Shown here piece by piece: positions 35,410 through 45,346 of a stretch of DNA of 64,000 nt. Position numbers and translations under genes: made by a program. The DNA comes from Pseudoalteromonas sp. H105 (lineage in GTDB: Bacteria; Pseudomonadota; Gammaproteobacteria; Enterobacterales; Alteromonadaceae), in NCBI RefSeq assembly GCF_001469215.1, contig NZ_LOFH01000009.1:1-64000 (forward strand), read 5' to 3'. Each line of letters starts with the position of its first letter. The first letter of the stretch is position 1. The notes under the pieces are model-generated. The model searched no databases, was not told the origin of the DNA, and worked only from the letters and a program-made list of their open reading frames with translations.

Positions 35410-38400
35410 GTGGTGTATAGACGCCCACCATCACGTTTTGGTGTTAACTCATTAAGTATGAAGCTTTCGCTGTTAATCTCAGCGATCTGTTTAATTGCAG
35501 GCATTTGTGCCGCAGCATTGATGCTTAAATCTGAAGAAAAACAGCTTGTGTTTGAAGAGCATGAAGTATTAAAGCTCTCAAGTAATCGTTTGAGTCAGCA
35601 ATTTAATAACCTAGTGAAAACTAAAATTAATATTGCTGAACAGGCTAATCGGGTTGTAACAAATCAGCTTTTTTACAGTTCTTCTCAATTGGCTGATAAT
35701 CAAAATGCGGTATTAAGTTTTGAGGCGGATGGCAGTATCCGCAGCTCATCGAATGATGGCTTTTCAGCTGCGTTTTTACCCCAAAAAAACTACACTCCTT
35801 TTTACAAAAAGTTAATACATGACTCAGAGTCGTTGTGGAAAATATTATCACCTACGCTTATAGAAGATTTTTCGAATTTTTACTTAATCACTAAAGATAA
35901 CTTTATTCGTATCGCGCCGTCTAATTGGGCGCTCAGTGTTGCGGGTGATCATCAATTCACAAAAGACAGTAACTTTAACTACGCTCAAGAAGCACAAAAT
36001 CCAACACGCGAAGCTGTGTGGTCTGATGTTTATTATGACAAAATTTCGCACAAATGGGTCATTAGTATCCTTGTGCCTATTTACCTTAATAATGAATTTT
36101 TGGGTGTGACAGGCAGTGACTTAGTATTAGATACATTAATTTCTCAGCTTCCTATCGGTGATAATGATAAACATTTATTTGTGTTTGATGGCCAAGGTCA
36201 ACTCCTTGCACATCCAAAGCTGACTAAAAACAAGTACGAGGAATATGGCCAAAGTGGTAAGCGTCTTAATAATAGTGACTTTGTAAATACTGACTTGCAA
36301 GGACTCATAAACCAAACGATTAAAATGAAGCTACCAAAAAATGCAGATTCATTTATTCAAGATGGTGAAACGCACATCATTAATATTCGTAAAGTTGAGT
36401 ATTTAGACTGGTATATTGGGATATATAAAAAGCGCTCATCAGCCCTTTCTGCATTACAAGAGCTGAAGGTGAAGTTTTTTGGCTTATTTATTTTGTATGC
36501 AATTTTAGTTGCGTTATTACTTCATCAAGCGCTTTACCAACTTGTACTTAGGCGTATCCATTCATTAGTGCACGCAGTAACTAGCTTTGGTAAAGGCCAT
36601 TTACAAATTGAGTTTCCAAAAGAGAATAAAGACGAAATCGGCACATTAAATGGCTCATTTCGAGATATGGCGGTTGAAATTCGTAAGCTTATCGATGGTT
36701 TAAACCAGCGTATCACGGAAAAGGAAATTGCGGAAAAAGCGGCAAACAGACTTTCAAAAGCGGTTTCGTTTTCTGGGACTGGGGTTGTGATCACCGATCA
36801 TCATTTTGTCATTGAATACGTGAACCCGAAGATGCTCGAAATGTCTGGTTTTGATGAAAGTCATTTTATGAATTCAGCCTTGTTGAGTATAGTAGCTGAA
36901 GAAATGGCTATTCTGGTGGATGATATAGACATCGATCTTCGTAGCAGAAATTACTGGCGTGGTGATACGCTAATTCAAGGAAATAATAAAGCGCCTATTT
37001 GGGTATCATTAAGTATTTCACCGATACGCGAAGAGGGGGGCGAAATAACAAGTTATGTCGCATCCGCGCAAGATATTTCGTTCGTAAAAGAAAGCCAACG
37101 TAAAATGGAGCAATTAGCCTATTTTGATACCTTAACAGGCTTAGCAAATCGAACCTTTTTTAGAATGCAGTTACGTAAATCCATGGCACTTGCAGAGCGT
37201 GGCCACTATGCCTTTGCATTGTTTTATTTTGACTTGGATGAATTCAAACGCATTAATGATACGTTAGGCCACGATGCGGGTGACCAATTATTGGTAGAAG
37301 TTGCCAATAGGTTGAAGAAGCGTCTTCGTGCTGAAGACACTATATCGCGCTTAGGTGGTGATGAGTTTGCTGTATTGCTCAGTGGTATTGAACATCAAGA
37401 CCACGCAACGGAAGTGGCTAATACGATTCAAAAAACCCTTAATGAACCTATTATGTTGGGTAATAATGAAGTGATCATCAGTGCCAGTATTGGTATTACA
37501 ATGGCGCCGTATGATAGCCAAGAAGAAGATCAGCTACTGAAACATGCTGACTTAGCAATGTATGAAGCAAAAGCAAAAGGGCGCAACACGTATCACTTCT
37601 ATAGCCAGGAGTTAAATGCTGCGGCAAATGAACGGTTATTTATAGAGAACGAATTACGTAACGCAATCAAAGAAAATCAGTTTGTGTTGTACTACCAGCC
37701 TCAAGTAGACTGCAGAACGAATCAAGTTGTCGGCTATGAAGCGCTAATTCGCTGGTTCCACCCGGCTGAAGGAATGATCCCCCCGACTAAGTTTATTCCT
37801 ATTGCAGAGGCGACGGGGCTGATTGTTGAACTGGGCGCGTGGGTACTGCAGGAGTCGTGTCAATTTGCAGCAAGGCTTGCCACGCAGGGCCGTGACAATA
37901 ATATTTCCATTAACTTATCAGCACGTCAGTTTAAGGATGCGAATTTAGTGCCTTTGTTGGCATCAATCATTCAAGAAACACATGTACCGGCTAAGAGCTT
38001 ACATTTAGAGTTAACAGAAAGCATGCTAATGGGCAATGTCGAGGCAGCAATAGCTCAGCTGCATCAACTAAAAGCGCTTGGTGTGTCGATTTCTATTGAT
38101 GATTTTGGTACGGGGTACTCATCACTGAGTTACTTGAAGCGTTTCCCAGTAGACATTCTTAAAGTCGATCGCTCATTTGTACAAGATATACCCGATGATC
38201 CGAATGATATGGAAATCACAGCGGCAATCATTGCTATGGCTCAAAAGCTTAAACTAGATGTAGTCGCTGAGGGGGTTGAAACAATTGAGCAAGTTGAGTT
38301 TTTACAAAATAATAACTGCTTTATTGTACAAGGCTATTTTTATAGCCAGCCAATACCTGAAAGGGAATTACCCAAGCTATTTGAAAAGCTAAGTAACTTG

Positions 38401-38415
38401 AGTAAAAGGCTCTAG
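35410..38415 (+). CDS. Membrane dCache-HAMP-PAS-GGDEF-EAL cyclic di-GMP protein
   Basis: 1001 aa. A first membrane span (about 17-38), a ~290-residue periplasmic region of the dCache/PDC type (ILVPIYLNNEFLGVTGSDLVLD), a second span (about 355-378), a HAMP-like helix pair, a PAS domain (about 455-565, SGTGVVITDHHFVIEYVNPKML), GGDEF (RLGGDEFAVLLSG) and EAL (YEALIRWF, LELTESML, DDFGTGYSS, VAEGVETIEQ). The RxxD inhibitory site RAED is five residues before GGDEF. Both active sites look complete. GTG start at 35410 or 35413 after TAAGG. The TAG stop lies inside the first bases of the MITE-like repeat that starts at 38412. Confidence 0.92.
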   Translation: MVYRRPPSRFGVNSLSMKLSLLISAICLIAGICAAALMLKSEEKQLVFEEHEVLKLSSNRLSQQFNNLVKTKINIAEQANRVVTNQLFYSSSQLADNQNAVLSFEADGSIRSSSNDGFSAAFLPQKNYTPFYKKLIHDSESLWKILSPTLIEDFSNFYLITKDNFIRIAPSNWALSVAGDHQFTKDSNFNYAQEAQNPTREAVWSDVYYDKISHKWVISILVPIYLNNEFLGVTGSDLVLDTLISQLPIGDNDKHLFVFDGQGQLLAHPKLTKNKYEEYGQSGKRLNNSDFVNTDLQGLINQTIKMKLPKNADSFIQDGETHIINIRKVEYLDWYIGIYKKRSSALSALQELKVKFFGLFILYAILVALLLHQALYQLVLRRIHSLVHAVTSFGKGHLQIEFPKENKDEIGTLNGSFRDMAVEIRKLIDGLNQRITEKEIAEKAANRLSKAVSFSGTGVVITDHHFVIEYVNPKMLEMSGFDESHFMNSALLSIVAEEMAILVDDIDIDLRSRNYWRGDTLIQGNNKAPIWVSLSISPIREEGGEITSYVASAQDISFVKESQRKMEQLAYFDTLTGLANRTFFRMQLRKSMALAERGHYAFALFYFDLDEFKRINDTLGHDAGDQLLVEVANRLKKRLRAEDTISRLGGDEFAVLLSGIEHQDHATEVANTIQKTLNEPIMLGNNEVIISASIGITMAPYDSQEEDQLLKHADLAMYEAKAKGRNTYHFYSQELNAAANERLFIENELRNAIKENQFVLYYQPQVDCRTNQVVGYEALIRWFHPAEGMIPPTKFIPIAEATGLIVELGAWVLQESCQFAARLATQGRDNNISINLSARQFKDANLVPLLASIIQETHVPAKSLHLELTESMLMGNVEAAIAQLHQLKALGVSISIDDFGTGYSSLSYLKRFPVDILKVDRSFVQDIPDDPNDMEITAAIIAMAQKLKLDVVAEGVETIEQVEFLQNNNCFIVQGYFYSQPIPERELPKLFEKLSNLSKRL

Positions 38416-38648
38416 GATTTGTTGACCTTTGCGAAATAAATTTTCTTCAAGCTAGGTGCGGTTTAATCGGGCGCGAGGTTTATAACCTAGTGAACGAAGT
38501 AAGAACCAAGTAAAGCTTGCGCGTCCTGCTCACGCCCCTTACCACCATCTCGCCTATTTATGTGAGAATAGCCACACCACATAAGCGCTACCTTGACTAA
38601 ATATCAAACAGACTATTGTAATTCAACCTTGAAGGTCAACACACCCTG
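38412..38648 (-). repeat. MITE-like intergenic repeat, copy 2 (inverted relative to copy 1)
   Basis: Starts CTAGGATTTGTTGACCTTTGCG and ends near GGTCAACACACCCTG; the ends are imperfect inverted repeats of each other. It aligns with the reverse complement of 25098-25356 over nearly the full length, with shared blocks GCGCGAGGTTT, ACCTAGTG, CACACCACATA and CAAACAGACT. It has no ORF. Its first bases provide the TAG stop of the GGDEF-EAL gene. The rest of the 38416-38754 gap holds only the tyrP terminator. Confidence 0.75.
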
Positions 38649-38699
38649 TGTATAGAGAGTCAGAGTGCTCCAAATGCATCACAGTTGATATAACAAACA

Positions 38700-38727
38700 A
38701 AAACGGCACTTAGGGTGCCGTTTTTAT
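38700..38727. terminator. Terminator downstream of tyrP
   Basis: AAAACGGCAC, loop TTAGG, GTGCCGTTTTT: a 10-bp stem with flanking A/T runs, usable on both strands and placed 28 bases past the tyrP stop. Confidence 0.85.
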
Positions 38728-38754
38728 TAAAACGTGTAAAAGCGTATTTAGAAT

Positions 38755-39984
38755 TTAGCCAATAGCAGGAATGAACCCTGCCATCTGCAATCCTTGCGCA
38801 CTGATAATAAGTACGCCACATAGCGCGGCAACCATCAGTCCAAGATTGCCACCAATAACCGTGTATCCAGATTGTTTTTGTTGTCGTTGCTTGTAAACCA
38901 TTGCAACAGGTAGAAACACGGCTAAAACAACCAGCGCAATTGCTGCATAACCCAATGCCATAATAAACCCCTGAGGATAAAACAAAGCAAAGCCCAATGG
39001 CGGAGTAAAGGTTATTAGCGCCGTTTTGATGCGCTCCTTGCCCTCATCGCCTTTTTTAAATGCATCTGCAAAAAAATCAAATAGCCCTAAGCTTACACCC
39101 AAGAATGAAGTTGCTAATGCTAAATCGGCAAATAAATTAACAGCAGAGGCTACCGCTGAGTTATTAGCAATATTAGCCATACTTGTAACAAACCCAGGAA
39201 GACCTGAACTTGAAAGCAGTTCGCTTTGACTCATGATCCCTTGGCTGATGAGTTGCCAAAAAATATATATAACAAGAGGCAGCGCAGCACCAGCGATCAT
39301 GACACGACGCAATGTTTTAATCTCAAGCCCGACATACTTCACAATAGATGGGATCGAGCCATGGAAACCAAATGATGTAAAAACGACTGGGATGGCAGAT
39401 AAGATAAGTCCTTGCTCTATCGGCATTTCAAGTAAGTGCTGCCCATGTACATAAGGGGTAAGCATATAAAATAAACTGGCCAGTACAACAATTTTAACGG
39501 TGAATAGAATTCTGTTTAGTTTATCCACCTTGCTTGTTCCTAATGTAACGACAGTACCAATTATGACTGCAATGATGACTGAACCGACCTGTGGGGCAAT
39601 ATTTAGATTAAGGCCTGCATTAATTTTTTCTTGCAATTGCGCTCCGCCGCCAGCGATATAGGCTGCGCACAGTGCGTAAAACAAAAACATAACGGAAAAG
39701 TTGGCAAGGTATTGCCCGCGCTTGCCAAGCCATGATTTAGCGAGTGTGTTTAACGTTGCATCGCGTTCTGCATGCTGGTGAAGTTCAAGCATGAGTAAGG
39801 CGGTGTAGGTCATGAGCACCCATGTAGCAATAATTAATGTAAGTGCGGTCGTAAACCCAAGCCCTGCACTAGCTATTGGTAGCGCGAGCATTCCCGCGCC
39901 TATGGTAGTACCTGCAACAATTAACATGCTGCCTATTGTTTTATTCTTAAGCACTCTTTGCCCCTGAAACATCGTGAGAGGCAA
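38755..39984 (-). CDS. tyrP: Tyrosine-type aromatic amino acid permease (HAAAP family)
   Basis: 409 aa with about eleven hydrophobic segments. It parallels E. coli TyrP through its length: NKTIGSMLIVAGTTIGAGMLALP, YTALLMLELHQH, IPVVFTSFGFHGSIPSIVKY, NLFADLALATSFLGVSLGLFDF (given here in part), and ALFYPQGFIMALGYA. It is a proton-coupled importer of tyrosine or a related aromatic amino acid; Tyr versus Trp specificity is inferred from the match. A TyrR-like box lies 61 bases upstream of its start. Confidence 0.9.
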   Translation of the reverse strand: MPLTMFQGQRVLKNKTIGSMLIVAGTTIGAGMLALPIASAGLGFTTALTLIIATWVLMTYTALLMLELHQHAERDATLNTLAKSWLGKRGQYLANFSVMFLFYALCAAYIAGGGAQLQEKINAGLNLNIAPQVGSVIIAVIIGTVVTLGTSKVDKLNRILFTVKIVVLASLFYMLTPYVHGQHLLEMPIEQGLILSAIPVVFTSFGFHGSIPSIVKYVGLEIKTLRRVMIAGAALPLVIYIFWQLISQGIMSQSELLSSSGLPGFVTSMANIANNSAVASAVNLFADLALATSFLGVSLGLFDFFADAFKKGDEGKERIKTALITFTPPLGFALFYPQGFIMALGYAAIALVVLAVFLPVAMVYKQRQQKQSGYTVIGGNLGLMVAALCGVLIISAQGLQMAGFIPAIG

Positions 39985-40044
39985 GCAAGATATAACTACT
40001 TGACGTAAACTTAAATAGTTTTGTCATAAATCAAAGAAAATAAA

Positions 40045-40062
40045 TGTAACCTATGATTTACA
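40045..40062 (-). promoter_or_regulatory. TyrR box upstream of tyrP
   Basis: TGTAAC-CTATGA-TTTACA fits the TyrR consensus TGTAAA-N6-TTTACA with one mismatch. It lies between divergent tyrP and the DMT gene; in E. coli tyrP is a TyrR target. The operator call is inference from consensus and position. Confidence 0.6.
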
Positions 40063-40185
40063 TGCTTAATACAGAGCAATAAATTAAACAAAAAAATAGC
40101 GTGTTAAGTGTTGACTTATTAACCAGCTCTGTTATTTCTATTAGTGTTTTTTAGCTTTATAAATTCAACGAACGAAGAAGATTAA

Positions 40186-40275
40186 ATGCAACTAACTAAC
40201 CGAGTCCTCATAACACTTTGTCCATGGCTGACCTTATCAGTCATGTGCTCATGTTTGGCTCGCGAAAAAGTATAA
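40186..40275 (+). other. 29-codon open frame, possible leader peptide
   Basis: ATG at 40186 to TAA at 40273-40275, preceded by GAAGAAG. The product has a hydrophobic middle and ends ARE KV-type charged; one Trp and three Cys. It lies 80 bases before the DMT gene. There is no clear terminator after it, only a weak CGCG stem near 40290-40305, so a leader role is a guess. The rest of the 39985-40355 gap holds the TyrR-like box and presumably two promoters. Confidence 0.25.
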
Positions 40276-40355
40276 TCTTTATATTTAATCGCGGTAAAAC
40301 GCGGTTAGAATCTATTTCCCTCTGTGTTATACCGCTTCCATAAAGGAATAGCCGG

Positions 40356-41258
40356 GTGAACGTCAAAGTTTCTTATTTTTTAATGGTGTTGATATGGTCA
40401 ACAACGCCACTGGGTATCGTATTTAGTAGCGAAACCGTTGAGCCAACCTTAGCGGTGTTACTACGCATGTCTATAGGGCTTGTTTTGGCTGCGTTTGTGG
40501 TCGCGATCGCGAATGTGAGAATCCCATGGCATAGTCGAGCATGTTGTCTGTATGCCTATTCGAGTATGGGCATTTACGGCGGTATGTTACTCAGTTATAT
40601 GGCGGCTAAAACGGTCCCTTCAGGATTAATCTCATTAATATTTGGCTTGGCTCCCATTCTATCTGGGTTGCTTGCGCAGCGCTTACTAAATGAACCCAAG
40701 TTTAGTTTAATAAAGAGTTTGGCATTGCTCTGTGCGTTATTTGGCTTGTACTTGGTAAGTAAAGAACATATTCAAGGCTCTTTGGCACACATGCAGGGGT
40801 TTGTCTATGTTGCTTTGGCAGTGTGTTTTTTTAGCCTCAGTGGTGTAATGATAAAGCGGATTCGTATAGCAATACACCCAATGGCAACAACATTTGGCTC
40901 TTTGATATTTGTGACGCCGTTGTTCTTTGTTACCTGGTGGTTATTTGGTGGGCAGTTAGATACTCAAGCGTGGTCAGTGAAATCTATTTGGTCAATCGTT
41001 TACTTGGGTGTATTTGGCTCTCTCGTCGGGGCGTTGGCGTATTTTCATGTTCTGCAAAAATTAACGGCAAGCACGGTTGCACTGACTACTTTAATTACGC
41101 CCAGCTTTGCTATTGGGCTCGGTGCGTGGTTAAACAATGAGCCTATTAGTATGCAACTAGGCTTAGGTGCAGGAATTATCTTGATTAGCTTGGCTATTTT
41201 TCAGTTCGGTGAAGGGTGGTTTAATAGAAAAGGTAAGCGAAATAAGCTTACCTTCTAA
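40356..41258 (+). CDS. DMT superfamily (EamA) exporter
   Basis: 300 aa with ten hydrophobic segments in two EamA repeats. Landmarks: LMVLIWSTTPLGIVFSS at the start, RMSIGLVLAAFVVAIA, and in the second repeat TTFGSLIFVTPLFF, LGVFGSLVGALAYFHVLQKL and LTTLITPSFAIGLGAWLNNEPI. Such proteins export amino acids or other metabolites; the substrate is not readable. GTG start with AAAGGA about 9 bases upstream. Confidence 0.88.
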   Translation: MNVKVSYFLMVLIWSTTPLGIVFSSETVEPTLAVLLRMSIGLVLAAFVVAIANVRIPWHSRACCLYAYSSMGIYGGMLLSYMAAKTVPSGLISLIFGLAPILSGLLAQRLLNEPKFSLIKSLALLCALFGLYLVSKEHIQGSLAHMQGFVYVALAVCFFSLSGVMIKRIRIAIHPMATTFGSLIFVTPLFFVTWWLFGGQLDTQAWSVKSIWSIVYLGVFGSLVGALAYFHVLQKLTASTVALTTLITPSFAIGLGAWLNNEPISMQLGLGAGIILISLAIFQFGEGWFNRKGKRNKLTF

Positions 41259-41269
41259 CCCTCTTATAA

Positions 41270-42151
41270 TTATATCTTCGCTATTTGAATGACTAAGCGA
41301 CGGTTTTTATCACGGCCCAAAATATTGTCATTGGTTGCGACATGGCGCTTTTCACCAAAGCCCTGTGTTTCAACCTTTGACTCATCAACGCCCAAACTTA
41401 CCATATAATCTTTTATCGCTTTTGCGCGCTTTTTTGAAAGCTCAAGGTTATTCCAACGACCACCGTAGCTGTCTGTATATGAATCAATCGATATAGACGA
41501 GATACTTGTGTCATACTTTAAGTATTCAGCTATTTTATCAAGTCGCTTTTGTGATGACTTAGTCAGCTTGCTGGTATTTGGTTGATAATTCATTATTGTG
41601 AACGAAATATCCTCAAAGTTATAAGGCAATAATTCGTCACGGCATTGTAAAAAAGCCCAGTAGGCTTGTTTAAAATTAATACTCGATAAACCAACGGCAA
41701 TTTTGTCGGCACTATTTTGCCAGTCCTCGTAATAAAAAGTCGGATGGTAGCCCTTTTCAAGTTCAGTCAGCATTTCCCAAGCGGTTTTGTTGCCCAGTTC
41801 ACCGTCAAACTTACGTAATAGTTTCATATTTGCAAGATCACGCACTGGGCGGCCAGCACGCCACGCAGGAGGAACTGATTTTAGCCCTGCAACATTATAA
41901 CTATCAGGCCTAACTACCATGTCTAAGTTGAATAACAGATCTTTGTTCTTGCTGGCGTTCGCACTGAATATAGCCTCGCCATAGAAGGGGACTTCATGAT
42001 TTAATTGGCATTGCAACCGCGTGGTTTTTACAACCTGCCATTGTGAAGTGTCAGCATTAGCGCTGTATTGTCGCATAGCTGCATTGGCGACACCGCTAGA
42101 GAATAAGGCAATTGTTGTGATACCAACAGAGAGTAATGATAATTTCACAGT
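41270..42151 (-). CDS. motY: Sodium-driven flagellar motor protein MotY
   Basis: 293 aa, the length of Vibrio MotY. Signal peptide residues 1-24 or so (MKLSLLSVGITTIALFSSGVANA), an N-terminal MotY domain (LQCQLNHEVPFYGEAIFSANAS, FDGELGNKTAWEMLTELEKG, FSI-like FEDISFTIMNY) and a C-terminal OmpA-type peptidoglycan-binding domain (SIDSYTDSYGG, LSKKRAKAIKDYM, GFGEKRH, GRDKNRRLVI). MotY forms part of the T ring around polar Na+-driven motors. GTG start with TGGAG 9 bases upstream; a TTG 15 bases further up is less likely. motY next to rnt is also seen in Vibrio. Confidence 0.92.
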   Translation of the reverse strand, partial: TVKLSLLSVGITTIALFSSGVANAAMRQYSANADTSQWQVVKTTRLQCQLNHEVPFYGEAIFSANASKNKDLLFNLDMVVRPDSYNVAGLKSVPPAWRAGRPVRDLANMKLLRKFDGELGNKTAWEMLTELEKGYHPTFYYEDWQNSADKIAVGLSSINFKQAYWAFLQCRDELLPYNFEDISFTIMNYQPNTSKLTKSSQKRLDKIAEYLKYDTSISSISIDSYTDSYGGRWNNLELSKKRAKAIKDYMVSLGVDESKVETQGFGEKRHVATNDNILGRDKNRRLVIQIAKI

Positions 42152-42383
42152 AGTCGACTCCAACAATAAGTTACTTTGTTAATACGTTAGTCAAAATTTT
42201 GGCAATTCCACAAGGTCTATGGCTCAATAAAGCAACTGAGTTAAGTATTAATATGCATATACTTAACTAACAAGCAATTTATATGCCTATAAATTAAACC
42301 TGTAATTAATACTTAAACCCTCTAGCCTAGTGGCTGTCAACTTTGTCATAATAGAAGGCTTACATTCATAAACCAAGAAAACT

Positions 42384-43076
42384 ATGGCAAATACAGAACA
42401 AACACCTTTCGCAAAACGTTTCCGTGGCTTTTTCCCTGTTGTCATAGATGTTGAAACAGCAGGCTTTAACAAAGAAACTGATGCGCTACTAGAAATTGCA
42501 GTCTCTATTTTAAAAATGGATGACGAAGGATTGTTAAGTATTGATCATACTGTGCATTTCCATGTCGCACCTTTTGAAGGAGCTAATATTGAACAAGCGG
42601 CCATCGAGTTTAACGGTATTGATCCCTTCTCACCTTTGCGTGGTGCAGTCCCCGAAGATGAAGCAATAAAAGAAATTTGTAAAGCTGTACGCAAAGCCCA
42701 AAAAGCAGCTGGATGTCAACGATCGGTCGTTGTTGCTCACAATGCTGCTTTTGACCATGGCTTTTTGAATGCAGCCATTGAGCGTAATAATATAAAGCGC
42801 ACACCATTTCATCCGTTTGTTAGCTTTGACACGACCTCATTAGCGGGTTTAGCCCTTGGACAAACTGTTTTAGCAAAAGCCTGTCGGGCTGCAGGCATCG
42901 AGTTTGATAATAAGCAAGCTCATTCAGCGTTGTATGACACTGAGCGCACTGCAGAGCTTTACTGCCTGATTGTCAATCGTTGGCAGCAACTTGGTGGATG
43001 GCCGCTTGCAGAAGAGGCACAAGAAGTGAGTGACGACGTTATTTTGGAAGACTCAGTCGTTAAAACGACTGAGTAA
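42384..43076 (+). CDS. rnt: Ribonuclease T
   Basis: 230 aa. DEDDh exonuclease motifs are intact: [12 protein letters not shown] (Exo I), [16 protein letters not shown] (Exo II) and [15 protein letters not shown] (Exo III). RNase T trims 3' ends of tRNA, 5S rRNA and small RNAs. Its last 17 bases overlap the convergent FapA-like gene, and its stop codon lies in a hairpin (43051-43083). Divergent from motY across 232 bases. Confidence 0.96.
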   Translation: MANTEQTPFAKRFRGFFPVVIDVETAGFNKETDALLEIAVSILKMDDEGLLSIDHTVHFHVAPFEGANIEQAAIEFNGIDPFSPLRGAVPEDEAIKEICKAVRKAQKAAGCQRSVVVAHNAAFDHGFLNAAIERNNIKRTPFHPFVSFDTTSLAGLALGQTVLAKACRAAGIEFDNKQAHSALYDTERTAELYCLIVNRWQQLGGWPLAEEAQEVSDDVILEDSVVKTTE

Positions 43077-43083
43077 TTTTTCC
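43051..43083 (+). terminator. Terminator overlapping the rnt stop codon
   Basis: ACTCAGTCGTT, AA, AACGACTGAGT: an 11-bp perfect stem inside the last codons of rnt, followed by AATTTTT. The same DNA is the 3' end of the convergent FapA-like gene. Confidence 0.8.
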
Positions 43084-44685
43084 TTCACTCATTTTAACTG
43101 AGTGGGGAGGGTATATACGCGAAAAGTTTTTCGAATCTTTTGCTATTTTGAGCTCTACGCCTGGGTGCATGAGCTCATTGACCTTAACTCTACTGATAGA
43201 CAAAAGCTGTGTTATTTTTTGTTTAATAAGCTGCTTCTTACGCTTAGTGCTCGCAACCTTCATGTTTATTTGTTCTTCACTTGCCGTAATCTTATCGAGG
43301 AGTAACTGCCTTTTCTCAGGGAATGGAATTTTAATTGCTTTCTTTCGCGCTTGTTTGAGCGCCGCCGACTTGGTCGTGAGAAGCTTTTCAAAGTCAGTTA
43401 CTTGCACTTGTTTTTGACGTAAATCATGCCAGTTTTGTGCGAGATATATACGTGTTTTCGTCCCTGATGGTGCACCTAACTCACCCGTTTCAATTCGCAT
43501 TGCATTTAATACGCTTCCGCCAATGATTTTACCGCGCGGGTTATTTGCTTTACCGACTCTGATCAAGCGTCGTGCGCTTAAGTCACAATGCAGCGCTTGG
43601 CGCTCAATAAATAAATCTTGTTCACCTTCGACAGTGCAATATTGTGCATACCCAATTGAAATCGTTCTGGCTGCTTTGATTCTACAGCTAAATGCTTCAT
43701 TTTCTTCACGTTTCCTGCCGATAGCACCTTGCATTATGGTCACTGCACTGGCGCTTTCAATAGTACCAGATTCAACAAACCCTAATACAGTAACGTCGCC
43801 GCTTGCACGGACTTGCATACCGTCTTTTATATCTCCGCTGATAATAACACTGCCGTCAAAATCAACATGACCTGTACCAATATCTACGTTATCGAAGCAC
43901 AGTACATCATCAACACGCATACCTCGCGGCAGTGCCACTGGTACACCTTTGCAGTCTGCAATTAGGATATTTGAATTATCGGGATCTAATTTGGTGCCTT
44001 CAAAAGGTTGTAAAGGTAAGTCTTTACCAGGGCAAGCAGGAATCGGATCTCCAAAAACGGTATAGCCATCTTCTCCACTCGTAGCTGCAATGCGCTGCAT
44101 TAAAGGCGTGCCAGGTTTAACCGTTATGATTGCGCCTAAATCGCGCATATCTACCTTACCGCCTTCTTTAGCTTGTGGACTTAAAACTCTATCTTGCGCC
44201 GTTGAACACAAACGGACAAATTTTGCATCTGCCCCTTCTTTTGGGCGTCGCCCATGCGCAACAATTGCAGAAAACGAAACGCCGGGTGGTTTTTCAAACT
44301 GCTGCCCTAAAAACGAATCGAGAGCCCGTGCACTTACACCTTGAACAACACCGGCTTCTAACAGCACTTCTCGGGCTTTATCTACAGACATTATTTCACC
44401 CCCACGTGCCGTGGTAAGTGTCGCTTCTGCAACCATATTTTTTTCATCAATCTTTATAGTTACCGAGGCATCAACAGCCTTCGCGATGTTTAGAGAGTCA
44501 TTGCCTAATCCATTGCTAGGGGTAAAGAGTTTCCCTATGTTTGCAGTAATTACTTCAAAATCAGCGAATTGAGATTGTTCTAATAGTTCAATTAATTGTG
44601 AGCCCGTGACAGGGAAGCCACTCTTTTTAGGGTGCTCGGCAATAGATACAAAACCAGTTTGCGTATCATGGATAAACAGCGACAT
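43060..44685 (-). CDS. FapA-family (DUF342) protein
   Basis: 541 aa. After an N-terminal domain (about 1-130) it has the DUF342 core: [44 protein letters not shown], then a beta-helix-like run of short repeats ([21 protein letters not shown]...[19 protein letters not shown] given here in pieces). The C-terminus is a basic coiled coil ([20 protein letters not shown] onward). FapA-type proteins are linked to polar flagella; motY nearby fits, but the role here is inferred. AGGAAG lies 5 bases before the ATG. Confidence 0.82.
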   Translation of the reverse strand: MSLFIHDTQTGFVSIAEHPKKSGFPVTGSQLIELLEQSQFADFEVITANIGKLFTPSNGLGNDSLNIAKAVDASVTIKIDEKNMVAEATLTTARGGEIMSVDKAREVLLEAGVVQGVSARALDSFLGQQFEKPPGVSFSAIVAHGRRPKEGADAKFVRLCSTAQDRVLSPQAKEGGKVDMRDLGAIITVKPGTPLMQRIAATSGEDGYTVFGDPIPACPGKDLPLQPFEGTKLDPDNSNILIADCKGVPVALPRGMRVDDVLCFDNVDIGTGHVDFDGSVIISGDIKDGMQVRASGDVTVLGFVESGTIESASAVTIMQGAIGRKREENEAFSCRIKAARTISIGYAQYCTVEGEQDLFIERQALHCDLSARRLIRVGKANNPRGKIIGGSVLNAMRIETGELGAPSGTKTRIYLAQNWHDLRQKQVQVTDFEKLLTTKSAALKQARKKAIKIPFPEKRQLLLDKITASEEQINMKVASTKRKKQLIKQKITQLLSISRVKVNELMHPGVELKIAKDSKNFSRIYPPHSVKMSEGKITQSF

Positions 44686-44895
44686 TACGACTTCCTATAA
44701 AACTATGCCTGTTTTTTATTATCATTCACCAAAGTACAATACTAAAAGGCGATTATGTATGGTATTTGAGCACAACTAGGAACATATGTTAAGTAAATGT
44801 TCCATTTATTTTTCCTGAAATTAGTACTTGTTAACAACATTTCGTGTAATTGATTATAACTAAAGTACTTTTCGAAAATAAAGTTGTGAAGAGCC

Positions 44896-44925
44896 TTGAG
44901 TATCGCGGCCTTAGTCAGTTATACT
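44896..44925 (+). promoter_or_regulatory. Candidate sigma70 promoter of ssrA
   Basis: TTGAGT (44896-44901), 18-base spacer, TATACT (44920-44925), 32 bases before the mature tmRNA 5' end, leaving room for a short leader removed by RNase P. Confidence 0.6.
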
Positions 44926-44957
44926 CTTCGCACACTCTGAATGAGTTTACTAATTCA

Positions 44958-45314
44958 GGGGCTGATTAGGATTCGACGGAATTCAAGAAGCCCGAGGTGC
45001 ATGTCGAGGTGCGGTTTGCCTCGTAAAAAAGCCGCAATTTAAAGTAATCGCAAACGACGATAACTACTCTCTAGCAGCTTAGGCTGGCTAGCGCTCCTTC
45101 CATGTATTCTTGTGGACTGGATTCTGGAGTGTCACCCTAACACCTGATCGCGACGGAAACCCTGGCCGGGGTTGAAGCGTTAAAACTAAGCGGCCTCGCC
45201 TTTATTTACCGTGTTTGTCCGGGACTTAAAGGTTAATTAAATGACAATACTAAACATGTAGTACCGACGGTCGAGGCTTTTCGGACGGGGGTTCAAATCC
45301 CCCCAGCTCCACCA
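44958..45314 (+). ncRNA. ssrA: Transfer-messenger RNA (tmRNA)
   Basis: Mature 5' end GGGGCTGATTAGGATTCGAC and 3' end TTCAAATCCCCCCAGCTCCACCA (shown in part) are the tRNA-like halves. The tag frame at 45050-45079 reads ANDDNYSLAA, with TAG at 45080-45082. tmRNA rescues stalled ribosomes and marks the nascent chain for proteolysis. Its 3' end is the insertion site of the island to the right. Confidence 0.98.
45284..45314 (+). other. Candidate left attachment site in the tmRNA 3' end
   Basis: The tmRNA 3' end is a classic target for tyrosine integrases and the integrase gene starts 220 bases downstream pointing away. A degenerate copy of GACGGGGGTTCAAATCCC (45284-45301) occurs at 63950-63967. 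The core boundary cannot be fixed without an empty-site genome. Confidence 0.55.
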
Positions 45315-45346
45315 ATATAGTGTTCGGCAACTGCCGAATACGTTCA

